Below are positions 1 through 5,058 of a stretch of DNA of 6,443 nucleotides, piece after piece. Positions within the stretch are counted from its first letter, which is position 1, and each line of letters begins with the position of its first letter. The stretch is from a bacterium. Lineage in GTDB: Bacteria > SZUA-79 > Acidulodesulfobacterales > Acidulodesulfobacteraceae. The stretch is taken from positions 1 to 6,443 of the forward strand of contig JAJXXD010000081.1 of the NCBI GenBank assembly GCA_021781285.1, given 5' to 3'. A model generated the notes under the pieces. It was not told the DNA's origin. It saw only the letters and a list, made by a program, of their open reading frames with translations, and searched no databases. A program made the position numbers and the translations under genes.

Positions 1-638
1 GATTCGTCCTGAAGTGCGTGCGCGCCGCCGCAACATGAAGCGGCAGCATGAAATTCAACGACTTCTGCTCCTGTCGCTTTCAGGAGTTCGTCCTGAAAAT
101 AAGGGTTTTCAGAATCGTCCCTTTTGCTTTTATAACCTGTCTTTGTTATTGTCTTAGGTCTTTCGTATAAACATCCGTAATAAGAAGCAACTTTAAGCCC
201 TTTAAGAGATTTCTTAACAGCCGATTTTACTTTTTCGGGTCCTATTTCATTATAAAACAGTTCAAGAAAATGCCTCACGTCCATATCGCCTTCATAGGTT
301 CCGTAACTTACGTCTTTAAGAAAATCTATGACGTCTCCTTTAGCGCCGGCATTATCGTTCATTGCCTCATTTACCCTTAAAAGACTGTGATAACAGCCGT
401 TGCAAGGGGTAACCACCGCATCGACGTGAAATCTTCCTTTCGCCGAATCCATTACTCTTGCCGGAAGCATATAGGAAATCTTTTCGTTGGAGCCTTTTGC
501 TTCGAGAGCGCCGCAACAGTTAAAGTCTTCTATTTCCATTAAATCTATCCCGAACTCCTGAGCGACTATTTTAGTCGATTCATCGTAAGCGCGAGCCATT
601 CCTTTTAAGGAACAGCCGGGGAAATATCCTATTTTCAT
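1..638 (-). CDS. hdrB2: Heterodisulfide-reductase subunit B-like protein (HdrB2), C-terminus cut by window edge
   Basis: Open from an ATG at 638 to position 1 with no stop, so 212 residues plus part of a codon are visible. HdrB-type proteins carry two CCG domains, each able to hold a noncubane 4Fe-4S cluster that handles disulfide or thiol substrates in the cytoplasm. The first CCG domain is complete: C9 in YFPGCSLKG, C41-C42 in FNCCGA, and C79/C82 in TPCNGCY. The second is visible as C156 in YYGCLY and C202-C203 in SCCGGAH; its final CxxC would lie beyond the edge. The family is usually near 300 residues, so about a quarter is missing. The start is firm: AAAGGAGG lies 7 nt upstream, and the ATG overlaps the TGA of hdrC2 as ATGA, implying translational coupling. 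As the last of five Hdr-like genes in the order C1-B1-A-C2-B2 it fits sHdrB2. Another HdrB-like role is possible but less likely. Confidence 0.9.
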   Translation of the reverse strand, partial: MKIGYFPGCSLKGMARAYDESTKIVAQEFGIDLMEIEDFNCCGALEAKGSNEKISYMLPARVMDSAKGRFHVDAVVTPCNGCYHSLLRVNEAMNDNAGAKGDVIDFLKDVSYGTYEGDMDVRHFLELFYNEIGPEKVKSAVKKSLKGLKVASYYGCLYERPKTITKTGYKSKRDDSENPYFQDELLKATGAEVVEFHAAASCCGGAHALQDE

Positions 639-1279
639 TGTAATTCCTCCTTTAACCTCTGGGAAACTTTCTTCCAGTCTTTAATCCTGCCGCCGAAAAG
701 CTTTATTCTTCCGCTGGTAAGCATTTTGAAACCGAGCGATATCTGGTCCGCGCTCATCATATCTTTAAGTCTGCCGGTTTTGGAATAAAAATCTTTTACT
801 ATTTTAACTTCGTCGATTCTTCCGTCTTCTATAACCTCATCCATGAAAATTTCGTCGAAAGCTTCATCGTTGGTAATTTTTCCAAAAACCTTCCTGTTCT
901 CCAAAAATTTAGCTATAGCTCTTACTACTTCCTGCGTGTTTACGCCTCTGGGGCATCTGTGCGTGCATCTCTGGCATGATACGCATTTCCAGACTAAATC
1001 TTTGTTTTCGTTCACTAAAATGTCGTAATGTCCCCTTCTGACCAAGTCTATAAATCTCCGCGGATTAAACTTATCTACAAAATCCGGAAGGGTGCATCCG
1101 CCCGAACATGTTCCGCATTGGTAGCATTTGACGATAGTAGAACCGCCCGGAAGTTTTTTAACCTCGTCAAGAAATTCCGTCGTAACGTCCTCATATAATA
1201 TTCTCGACGGCAGAAACTCTTTCCAGATGCCGGTAAGCTCTACGCCGTCTATAACCATTTTATCGGTATTTTCCGCCAT
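635..1279 (-). CDS. hdrC2: Heterodisulfide-reductase subunit C-like iron-sulfur protein (HdrC2)
   Basis: A 214-residue soluble ferredoxin-type protein that would pass electrons between HdrA and HdrB subunits. Two complete CxxCxxCxxxC motifs for 4Fe-4S clusters are visible: C52/C55/C58/C62 (KCYQCGTCSGGCT) and C99/C102/C105/C109 (KCVSCQRCTHRCP). The N-terminal 50 residues and the length are normal for HdrC; no signal peptide or membrane helix is seen, so it is cytoplasmic. The start ATG at 1279 has AAGGAG 6 nt upstream. The stop TGA overlaps the ATG of hdrB2 by 4 bp, the tight HdrC-HdrB pairing expected for two partner subunits. It differs clearly from the other HdrC in the window, which has a longer charged tail, so the two are diverged paralogues rather than a recent duplication. 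Assignment to HdrC is secure; assignment to the sHdr complex rests on gene order. Confidence 0.92.
   Translation of the reverse strand: MAENTDKMVIDGVELTGIWKEFLPSRILYEDVTTEFLDEVKKLPGGSTIVKCYQCGTCSGGCTLPDFVDKFNPRRFIDLVRRGHYDILVNENKDLVWKCVSCQRCTHRCPRGVNTQEVVRAIAKFLENRKVFGKITNDEAFDEIFMDEVIEDGRIDEVKIVKDFYSKTGRLKDMMSADQISLGFKMLTSGRIKLFGGRIKDWKKVSQRLKEELQ
646..653 (-). promoter_or_regulatory. Ribosome binding site of hdrB2, inside hdrC2
   Basis: AAAGGAGG (minus strand) sits 7 nt before the ATG at 638 and within the last codons of hdrC2. It fixes the hdrB2 start, for which no stop codon is available inside the window. Confidence 0.8.
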
Positions 1280-1356
1280 TGCTTTCTCCTTATATATAAA
1301 TATATATAAATCTTAATATAATTAATAATATAACTAATAATAATTAATCAAGATGT
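1280..1356. other. AT-rich spacer between hdrA and hdrC2 where sHdr clusters usually have 'hyp'
   Basis: A 77-bp gap made almost wholly of A and T apart from the hdrC2 ribosome binding site. It holds an exact tandem repeat of the 10-mer TATATATAAA at 1291-1310, and further TAATAA-like runs to about 1348. No reading frame of useful length exists here. It may be a spacer, a translation-initiation enhancer or a weak internal promoter; many -10-like words are present but no convincing -35 is paired with one. Confidence 0.6.
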
Positions 1357-2406
1357 TTAATTTTTTAAACTGCCTGCTACCTTTGCGGCAACCGCGGCGC
1401 CTTCGACGATACAGTTTTCTATATCCATGGGACCTTTATCCGCGCCTGCTATAAATATTCCAGGCTTTGAAGATTCATTAGGGCTCAGGAAATCGTCCTT
1501 AGGAGCAAGGAAACCGTAGTCGTTTTGTTTAATTCCGAGTACTTTAGCGGCGTCTATAGTTCCTTCGCCGGCGGCCATTCCCGCGGCAAGAATAATCATA
1601 TCGACGGAATGCTGTATCGGTCTGTCCATAATAGTCTCTTCCGCCCTTAAAGAAAGCTGTTGATTTTTAAGCGTTACCTCGGCTCCCCTTCCTCTCGTGA
1701 ATATGATTTCATAATCTTCCATTGCTTTGCCGTAAAGCTCTTCCCATCCTCTTCCGAACATTCTCATATCCATATAATATACGTAAACTTCGGAATCCGG
1801 ATATTTTTCTTTTATCTCGATGGCCTGCTTCGTAGAAACGACGCATCCTACCCTGCAGCAGTAAGGATTTCCGACCTGCCTGTCTCTTGAACCTACGCAC
1901 TGAAATATTGCTATTTTCTTGGGAGTTTTTCCGTCGGAAGGCCTTTTTAATTCGCCTTTCGTTGGTCCGTTAGGATTAAGCATCTCTTCGACTTCGGCAT
2001 TGGTGACCACGTCTTTAAATCTTCCGTAGCCGTATTCCTGTTTAACCGTAGGGTCGAAATGGTCAAACCCGGTTGCTACTACTATTGCCCCAAAAGTTTC
2101 TTCGCTTTCGCCTTTAGAATTTTTAATTTTTGCTTTAAATTCCGGAGCGGCGCCTGAAACCGCGGTAATCTGAGAATGCTTGAGCACTTTAATATTTGAA
2201 TTGCTCTCTACGGCTTTAATAACCGGATATATTACGTCGCCGGCAAGCCTTAAATCCGGCGCAAGCTTATAATACTTGTGCTTTGTTACCTGTCCTCCTA
2301 AATAATCTTCTTTTTCCACCAAGGAAACATTATAGCCCATCTCCGCAAGCTCGGATGCGGCCTTAAGTCCGGTAACTCCTCCTCCGATAACTAAAACTGT
2401 TTTCAC
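1357..2406 (-). CDS. hdrA: Short heterodisulfide-reductase subunit A-like flavoprotein (HdrA, sHdrA type)
   Basis: A 349-residue FAD-binding iron-sulfur protein, the electron hub of Hdr-like complexes. The Rossmann motif GGGVTG (8-13), an acidic residue at E31 and GGQ (37-39) form the FAD site; VATGF (110-114) and GADKGP (321-326) are the later nucleotide-disulfide-reductase motifs. The HdrA cluster signature is present as QCVGSRD (C170) and PYCCRVGC (C183, C184, C188). Methanogen HdrA is about 650 residues with added ferredoxin domains; these are absent, as in sHdrA proteins. The cysteine pattern is shifted: most HdrA proteins read YCSRVCC, whereas here the serine is Cys and the first Cys of the pair is Gly, keeping four cysteines overall. 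The start is GTG at 2406 with GGAGG 7 nt upstream. It lies between an HdrCB pair and an HdrC2-B2 pair. QmoA is an alternative homologue, but the neighbours argue against it. Confidence 0.92.
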   Translation of the reverse strand: MKTVLVIGGGVTGLKAASELAEMGYNVSLVEKEDYLGGQVTKHKYYKLAPDLRLAGDVIYPVIKAVESNSNIKVLKHSQITAVSGAAPEFKAKIKNSKGESEETFGAIVVATGFDHFDPTVKQEYGYGRFKDVVTNAEVEEMLNPNGPTKGELKRPSDGKTPKKIAIFQCVGSRDRQVGNPYCCRVGCVVSTKQAIEIKEKYPDSEVYVYYMDMRMFGRGWEELYGKAMEDYEIIFTRGRGAEVTLKNQQLSLRAEETIMDRPIQHSVDMIILAAGMAAGEGTIDAAKVLGIKQNDYGFLAPKDDFLSPNESSKPGIFIAGADKGPMDIENCIVEGAAVAAKVAGSLKN

Positions 2407-2413
2407 CTTAATA

Positions 2414-2418
2414 CCTCC
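2414..2418 (-). promoter_or_regulatory. Ribosome binding site supporting the GTG start of hdrA
   Basis: GGAGG within AAAAAGGAGG on the minus strand, 7 nt before GTG at 2406. It decides for the GTG, because the glycine-rich FAD motif starts only seven residues later and no ATG lies between. Confidence 0.8.
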
Positions 2419-2435
2419 TTTTTGTTGTTTTGGGT

Positions 2436-2451
2436 GCAGGCTTAAGCCTGC
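2436..2451. repeat. 16-bp perfect palindrome in the hdrB1-hdrA gap
   Basis: GCAGGCTTAAGCCTGC is a perfect palindrome flanked by GGGT on one side and CCCT on the other, in a gap that is otherwise AT-rich. As RNA it would fold into a short GC hairpin, though the loop would have to open from the central TTAA. No run of U follows at once on the minus strand, so it is not a good terminator. It resembles the dispersed REP-like intergenic palindromes of many bacteria; whether it recurs in this genome cannot be seen here. Confidence 0.6.
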
Positions 2452-2485
2452 CCTTATTCAATAATTTAATATTTATATTTTGTAT

Positions 2486-3577
2486 TTAATTATAAGCTAT
2501 CCCCATTTTGTCTAAAAGCGGTTCAACCGGCGTGACATGAAAGTTTAATCCCGCTTCCTTAAACGGATGCGCGCCTAAAGCAAGAGCGGCTAACTGTGAA
2601 TAAAACACCACGGGATAGTGGTAATCCTCTCCGACCGCTTTCTGTATCCACTGGGTTTTATCAAACGTCGTCCCGCACCCCGTGCAGTTAACTAATATCA
2701 TATCCGGATCTACTTCCTGTTTAATAGCCTTCAATTTAATATTCTGGGCAGACCTCGTAAATTCTCTATTTACTAATATATGCCTGAATCCGAATCCGCA
2801 GCACATAAACCATTTGGAATATTCCTCCATCTGAACGCCAAGATGGGATGCCAATCCGCCTACGACGATAGGTCTTTTTCCGCCGATTATGTCGTCGGAT
2901 ACCTGTTTAAAGAAATGACAGCCGTAATGTTCCACCGCCCTTAATCCTTTAATTCCTTCTATTCTTTCCGGGTCTGCCGCAGCCAGTATTTTGTCTCTCA
3001 AGGCATAAGCTATCTCGCTGTCGTGGACTATCTCTTCGGGAATTACGAGTTCTCTTCCTAATTTTGCGAGGACTTTTTTTACCGAATCCCTGAGTTCTTT
3101 ATTTGAAACCAATAGATGCCTCATTTCGAGATAGTTCCCGAAGCTGGTAACGCAGTGTATGGTAAAATTATAACCTTCTTCATATGCCCTGTGCCAGTTT
3201 CTCGCGGCGACGGAAGCGAGCTGAACGAGATTTCCGAGACCGGAAGCATGGTAATTCCAAGCGGTGCAGGAAGTCTGCTGCATATCGTTGTAATATTTTA
3301 TTCCGAGTTTATCCCTGTAATAAAAATTTGACCTCGGAACTCCGGGAAGGTTCGCGCACTGACCGCAGCTTTTATGCTGATAATGCATATCTAAAGGCAC
3401 TTTCTTTTTTATCCCGTACATAACCTCTTCTTCTTTATACTGTCCTATAATATGGCCTATCTTAATCTCGCCTTCTTCCTCTAATTTTTTCATTTCCGCC
3501 CTGATGTCATGCACATGATAATTCATACCTTTAGCATGATTTATGCCGGTTTTAACGTCGTTTATCTCGTAAGACAT
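2486..3577 (-). CDS. hdrB1: Heterodisulfide-reductase subunit B-like protein with one degenerate CCG domain (HdrB1)
   Basis: A 363-residue cytoplasmic protein with two CCG-type regions after an N-terminal extension of about 65 residues that canonical HdrB (about 300 aa) lacks. The second region (about 215-305) is intact: C220 in HYGCHF, C259-C260 in MCCGFG, and C298/C301 in NCTGCG, enough for a noncubane 4Fe-4S cluster. The first is degenerate: CGQC at 71-74, TSCTAW where the paired cysteines should be (S103-C104), and CVTS at 142-145 where CxxC should be. Loss of cluster ligands from one CCG region separates this subunit from HdrB2 and suggests the two do different jobs. The reading frame also offers TTG at 3589, but that codon overlaps the GGAGGG ribosome binding site; ATG at 3577 is the start. 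It follows hdrC1 and precedes hdrA, as in sHdr clusters. Confidence 0.9.
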   Translation of the reverse strand: MSYEINDVKTGINHAKGMNYHVHDIRAEMKKLEEEGEIKIGHIIGQYKEEEVMYGIKKKVPLDMHYQHKSCGQCANLPGVPRSNFYYRDKLGIKYYNDMQQTSCTAWNYHASGLGNLVQLASVAARNWHRAYEEGYNFTIHCVTSFGNYLEMRHLLVSNKELRDSVKKVLAKLGRELVIPEEIVHDSEIAYALRDKILAAADPERIEGIKGLRAVEHYGCHFFKQVSDDIIGGKRPIVVGGLASHLGVQMEEYSKWFMCCGFGFRHILVNREFTRSAQNIKLKAIKQEVDPDMILVNCTGCGTTFDKTQWIQKAVGEDYHYPVVFYSQLAALALGAHPFKEAGLNFHVTPVEPLLDKMGIAYN

Positions 3578-3581
3578 AATG

Positions 3582-3587
3582 CCCTCC
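3582..3587 (-). promoter_or_regulatory. Ribosome binding site fixing the hdrB1 start at 3577
   Basis: GGAGGG on the minus strand ends 4 nt before ATG at 3577. The alternative TTG codon at 3589-3587 shares a base with this site, so translation from TTG is implausible and the protein is four residues shorter than the maximal frame. Confidence 0.8.
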
Positions 3588-3620
3588 AAAATTTATAATT
3601 TTTTATAAAACTTCAATCTT

Positions 3621-3643
3621 GTCATTCCCGCACAGGCGGGAAA
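3621..3643. repeat. REP-like inverted repeat in the hdrC1-hdrB1 gap
   Basis: TTCCCGC (3625-3631), loop ACAG, GCGGGAA (3636-3642): a 7-bp GC-rich stem with a 4-nt loop, preceded by GTCA. The pattern GTCATTCCCGC...GCGGGAA is a common dispersed intergenic repeat in proteobacterial and related genomes. The sequence is much more GC-rich than the surrounding gap (3578-3664), which suggests an inserted element. The stem in the transcript could stabilise or process the operon mRNA. No U-run follows on the minus strand. Confidence 0.65.
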
Positions 3644-3664
3644 CGAAGTACGGTATAGTTTATT

Positions 3665-4399
3665 TTATTTTTTAGACGCTTCTAATTTTTCTTTTTTTTC
3701 CTGAATTTTTGCTTCCATTTCTTCCGCCTTCTCTTCCATATCGTCCTGAACTATATCGACTAAGAACGGAAACACCGTTCCTACCTTTTCTAAAGCGCCG
3801 CTTTCTTCCCATATCTTTTGCATTTCGTAAATAGTATAGTCTTCCGCAGCCCAAGCTCTATCTACCACGTTCATACCGGGAAAACCTTCAAAAAGCTCTT
3901 CCCTCATTTCCATTTTTTTAGACGAAAGTTCTATCATCCTCGGACCCCAGTCCGGAAAAGCGTCCGGAGAAAGCATATCGGGCGCAAGCTGGTTTCCTCT
4001 GGTTAAAACCAATTTCGCGATTCTTGTATAACCTGCAAGCGCTTCAGCGGCGAGACCTTCCCTGACCGCAATCTCTCTCATAGCCATAACTATATCCGCG
4101 GCTGAATTCTCTTTAGGGCATCTGTATTTACAGCTGTAACACTGGGCGCAGTTCCATATCTTGCTCTTCATATACTCTTCGATAGTCTCCTCATCCCCTT
4201 CTATTATCATCTGGCAGACTTCGCGGGGAGAGTAATCGTAAAATGCGGCGGCAGGGCAGTTTGCCACGCACGTTCCGCAGTTTAAACAGCCGTGCAGAGA
4301 TTCTTTGATACGGAAATCTTTCATAATTTCCTTATAAAAGTGTCCGCCTTTAGTGCTTTCAATTTTTTCGGTAACAGGATTCTTGTTTTCTTCGCTCAT
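3665..4399 (-). CDS. hdrC1: Heterodisulfide-reductase subunit C-like iron-sulfur protein (HdrC1)
   Basis: A 244-residue soluble protein with two complete 4Fe-4S motifs: C38/C41/C44/C48 (GCLNCGTCVANCP) and C84/C87/C90/C94 (NCAQCYSCKYRCP). It would relay electrons within the Hdr-like complex. After about residue 200 the chain becomes a highly charged Glu/Lys helix (EEKAEEMEAKIQEKKEKLE) likely to form a coiled coil, which the other HdrC here lacks. The frame is open upstream to 4522, but the first 41 residues of that version are low-complexity and lack a ribosome site; ATG at 4399 has AGGGGG 9 nt upstream and begins MSEENKNP. It is the first of the five Hdr-like genes, 151 bp after the ArsR-family gene and 87 bp before hdrB1. 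HdrC identity is secure; the sHdr role is inferred from the cluster. Confidence 0.9.
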   Translation of the reverse strand: MSEENKNPVTEKIESTKGGHFYKEIMKDFRIKESLHGCLNCGTCVANCPAAAFYDYSPREVCQMIIEGDEETIEEYMKSKIWNCAQCYSCKYRCPKENSAADIVMAMREIAVREGLAAEALAGYTRIAKLVLTRGNQLAPDMLSPDAFPDWGPRMIELSSKKMEMREELFEGFPGMNVVDRAWAAEDYTIYEMQKIWEESGALEKVGTVFPFLVDIVQDDMEEKAEEMEAKIQEKKEKLEASKK

Positions 4400-4550
4400 T
4401 TTAAAATACCCCCTAATATTTATATTATGAAATTTATGCAAATTTATCATAAAGATGCCGAAAAATTTCTGAAAAATTCGACAAATTTGCAGAACGCGCC
4501 GGATTGTTAAAACCGACGGCAATTTTTAATAATTTAAAAACGGATAATGA
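4400..4550. other. AT-rich gap between arsR and hdrC1
   Basis: A 151-bp non-coding gap. It holds a near-exact tandem repeat AAATTTATGC/AAATTTATCA (4430-4449) and an inverted repeat TAATAT-TT-ATATTA (4414-4427). AACGGATA at 4539-4546 is repeated at 4553-4560, in the end of arsR. A weak minus-strand promoter can be drawn (TTATGA, 17 nt, CATAAT), but the -35 match is poor. No GC hairpin with a U-run is seen, so transcription from the arsR promoter could continue into the hdr genes. No ATTC-N8-GAAT copy was found in this gap. Confidence 0.45.
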
Positions 4551-4967
4551 TTAACGGATATCGGGATTGTTGTTCGATTTTAAGGCGGTATCGCCGGAAA
4601 ATCTTAAATCGGTGTAATCCCCCGCATCTTTGATATCTTTAATGTCTTTGACGAGCTGTCTTATTTTGGAATTTTTCAGATAATACAAGAGCTTATTATC
4701 GACTCTCTTGTAATCTACCATCTGAGTGTTCCTTAAGACGGCTAAATGCTGGGATATGTTGGATTGGGTTTTACCTAAGGCTGAGGATATATCGTTGACG
4801 CTGACTTCTTCGTCGCATACGATACATAAAATTCCTAATCTGATTGGATTTGACAGAAGTTTAAAGATACTTGCCAAGTCCTTGCATTTTCTGTTGAGGT
4901 TTTTGTCGTCCGCGCAAAACTCTTTTCCCATTTTTCCCATTTTTTTTAATTCTTTGCGATGTAGCAC
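4551..4967 (-). CDS. ArsR-family transcriptional repressor, SqrR/BigR/YgaV-like
   Basis: A winged helix-turn-helix repressor of up to 138 residues. The core begins at about residue 30 (DLASIFKLLSNPIRLGIL), the recognition helix is TQSNISQHLAVLR (67-79), and the wing is around YKRVDNKLLYYL (86-97). The metal-site motif ELCVCD of true arsenic ArsR is here EVSVND, so arsenic sensing through it is excluded. Instead C48 lies in RLGILC, the position of the sulfide/persulfide-reactive cysteine of SqrR, BigR and YgaV. Their second cysteine, near the end of the last helix, is missing; C51, C18 and C28 are the other thiols. The longest frame starts at GTG 4967, which has no ribosome site; ATG at 4940 or 4931 is equally possible. 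It lies directly before the Hdr-like genes on the same strand and probably regulates itself and them. Similar ArsR-type regulators accompany sHdr clusters. Confidence 0.85.
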   Translation of the reverse strand: MLHRKELKKMGKMGKEFCADDKNLNRKCKDLASIFKLLSNPIRLGILCIVCDEEVSVNDISSALGKTQSNISQHLAVLRNTQMVDYKRVDNKLLYYLKNSKIRQLVKDIKDIKDAGDYTDLRFSGDTALKSNNNPDIR

Positions 4968-4982
4968 ACCGCGATTATGTGT

Positions 4983-5006
4983 ATATTCTAAATATAGAAT
5001 ATTCTA
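4983..5006. promoter_or_regulatory. Operator: ATTC-N8-GAAT inverted repeat with a third half-site
   Basis: ATATTCTA (4983-4990), 4 nt, TAGAATAT (4995-5002) is a perfect 8-bp inverted repeat. TAGAATATTCTA (4995-5006) is itself a palindrome, so three half-sites lie side by side. The core reads ATTC, exactly 8 nt, GAAT (4985-5000), the motif reported for SqrR. It covers the -10 box and part of the spacer of the arsR promoter, so a bound repressor would block RNA polymerase. Confidence 0.75.
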
Positions 5007-5019
5007 AAATAGTTGTCAA
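4991..5019 (-). promoter_or_regulatory. Sigma-70-type promoter of arsR
   Basis: On the minus strand, TTGACA (5019-5014, perfect -35), a 17-nt spacer, and TATATT (4996-4991, five of six matches to TATAAT). Transcription would start near 4984, leaving a leader of only about 17 nt before the GTG at 4967, or about 44 nt before the ATG at 4940. The operator at 4983-5006 overlaps the -10 box. It lies in the 91-bp gap after the crotonase gene. Confidence 0.8.
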
Positions 5020-5058
5020 GGGGAAAATAAAAAAATATTTTAAAACTGCGTTATGGTT

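Noticed and set aside
3..97. 11-mer TTCGTCCTGAA occurring at 3-13 and 87-97
   Set aside because: Both copies encode an x-Q-D-E stretch inside hdrB2; the match is explained by similar peptides and codon choice, not a repeat element.
3116..3423. Overlapping plus-strand open frames opposite hdrB1
   Set aside because: They lie entirely antisense to a well-supported gene, match no family I recognise and lack ribosome sites.
635..4399. Methanogen-type HdrABC or the QmoABC complex
   Set aside because: HdrA lacks the ferredoxin domains of methanogens, there is no membrane subunit as in Qmo, and the doubled C-B pairs around a short HdrA fit sHdr better.
4400..4522. N-terminal extension of HdrC1 by 41 residues, to a start at 4522
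   Set aside because: The extension is low-complexity with no ribosome binding site. ATG at 4399 has AGGGGG upstream and gives a normal HdrC N-terminus.
4551..4967. Arsenic-responsive ArsR of an ars operon
   Set aside because: The ELCVCD metal motif is replaced by EVSVND, and no arsenic gene (arsB, arsC, arsM) is nearby.
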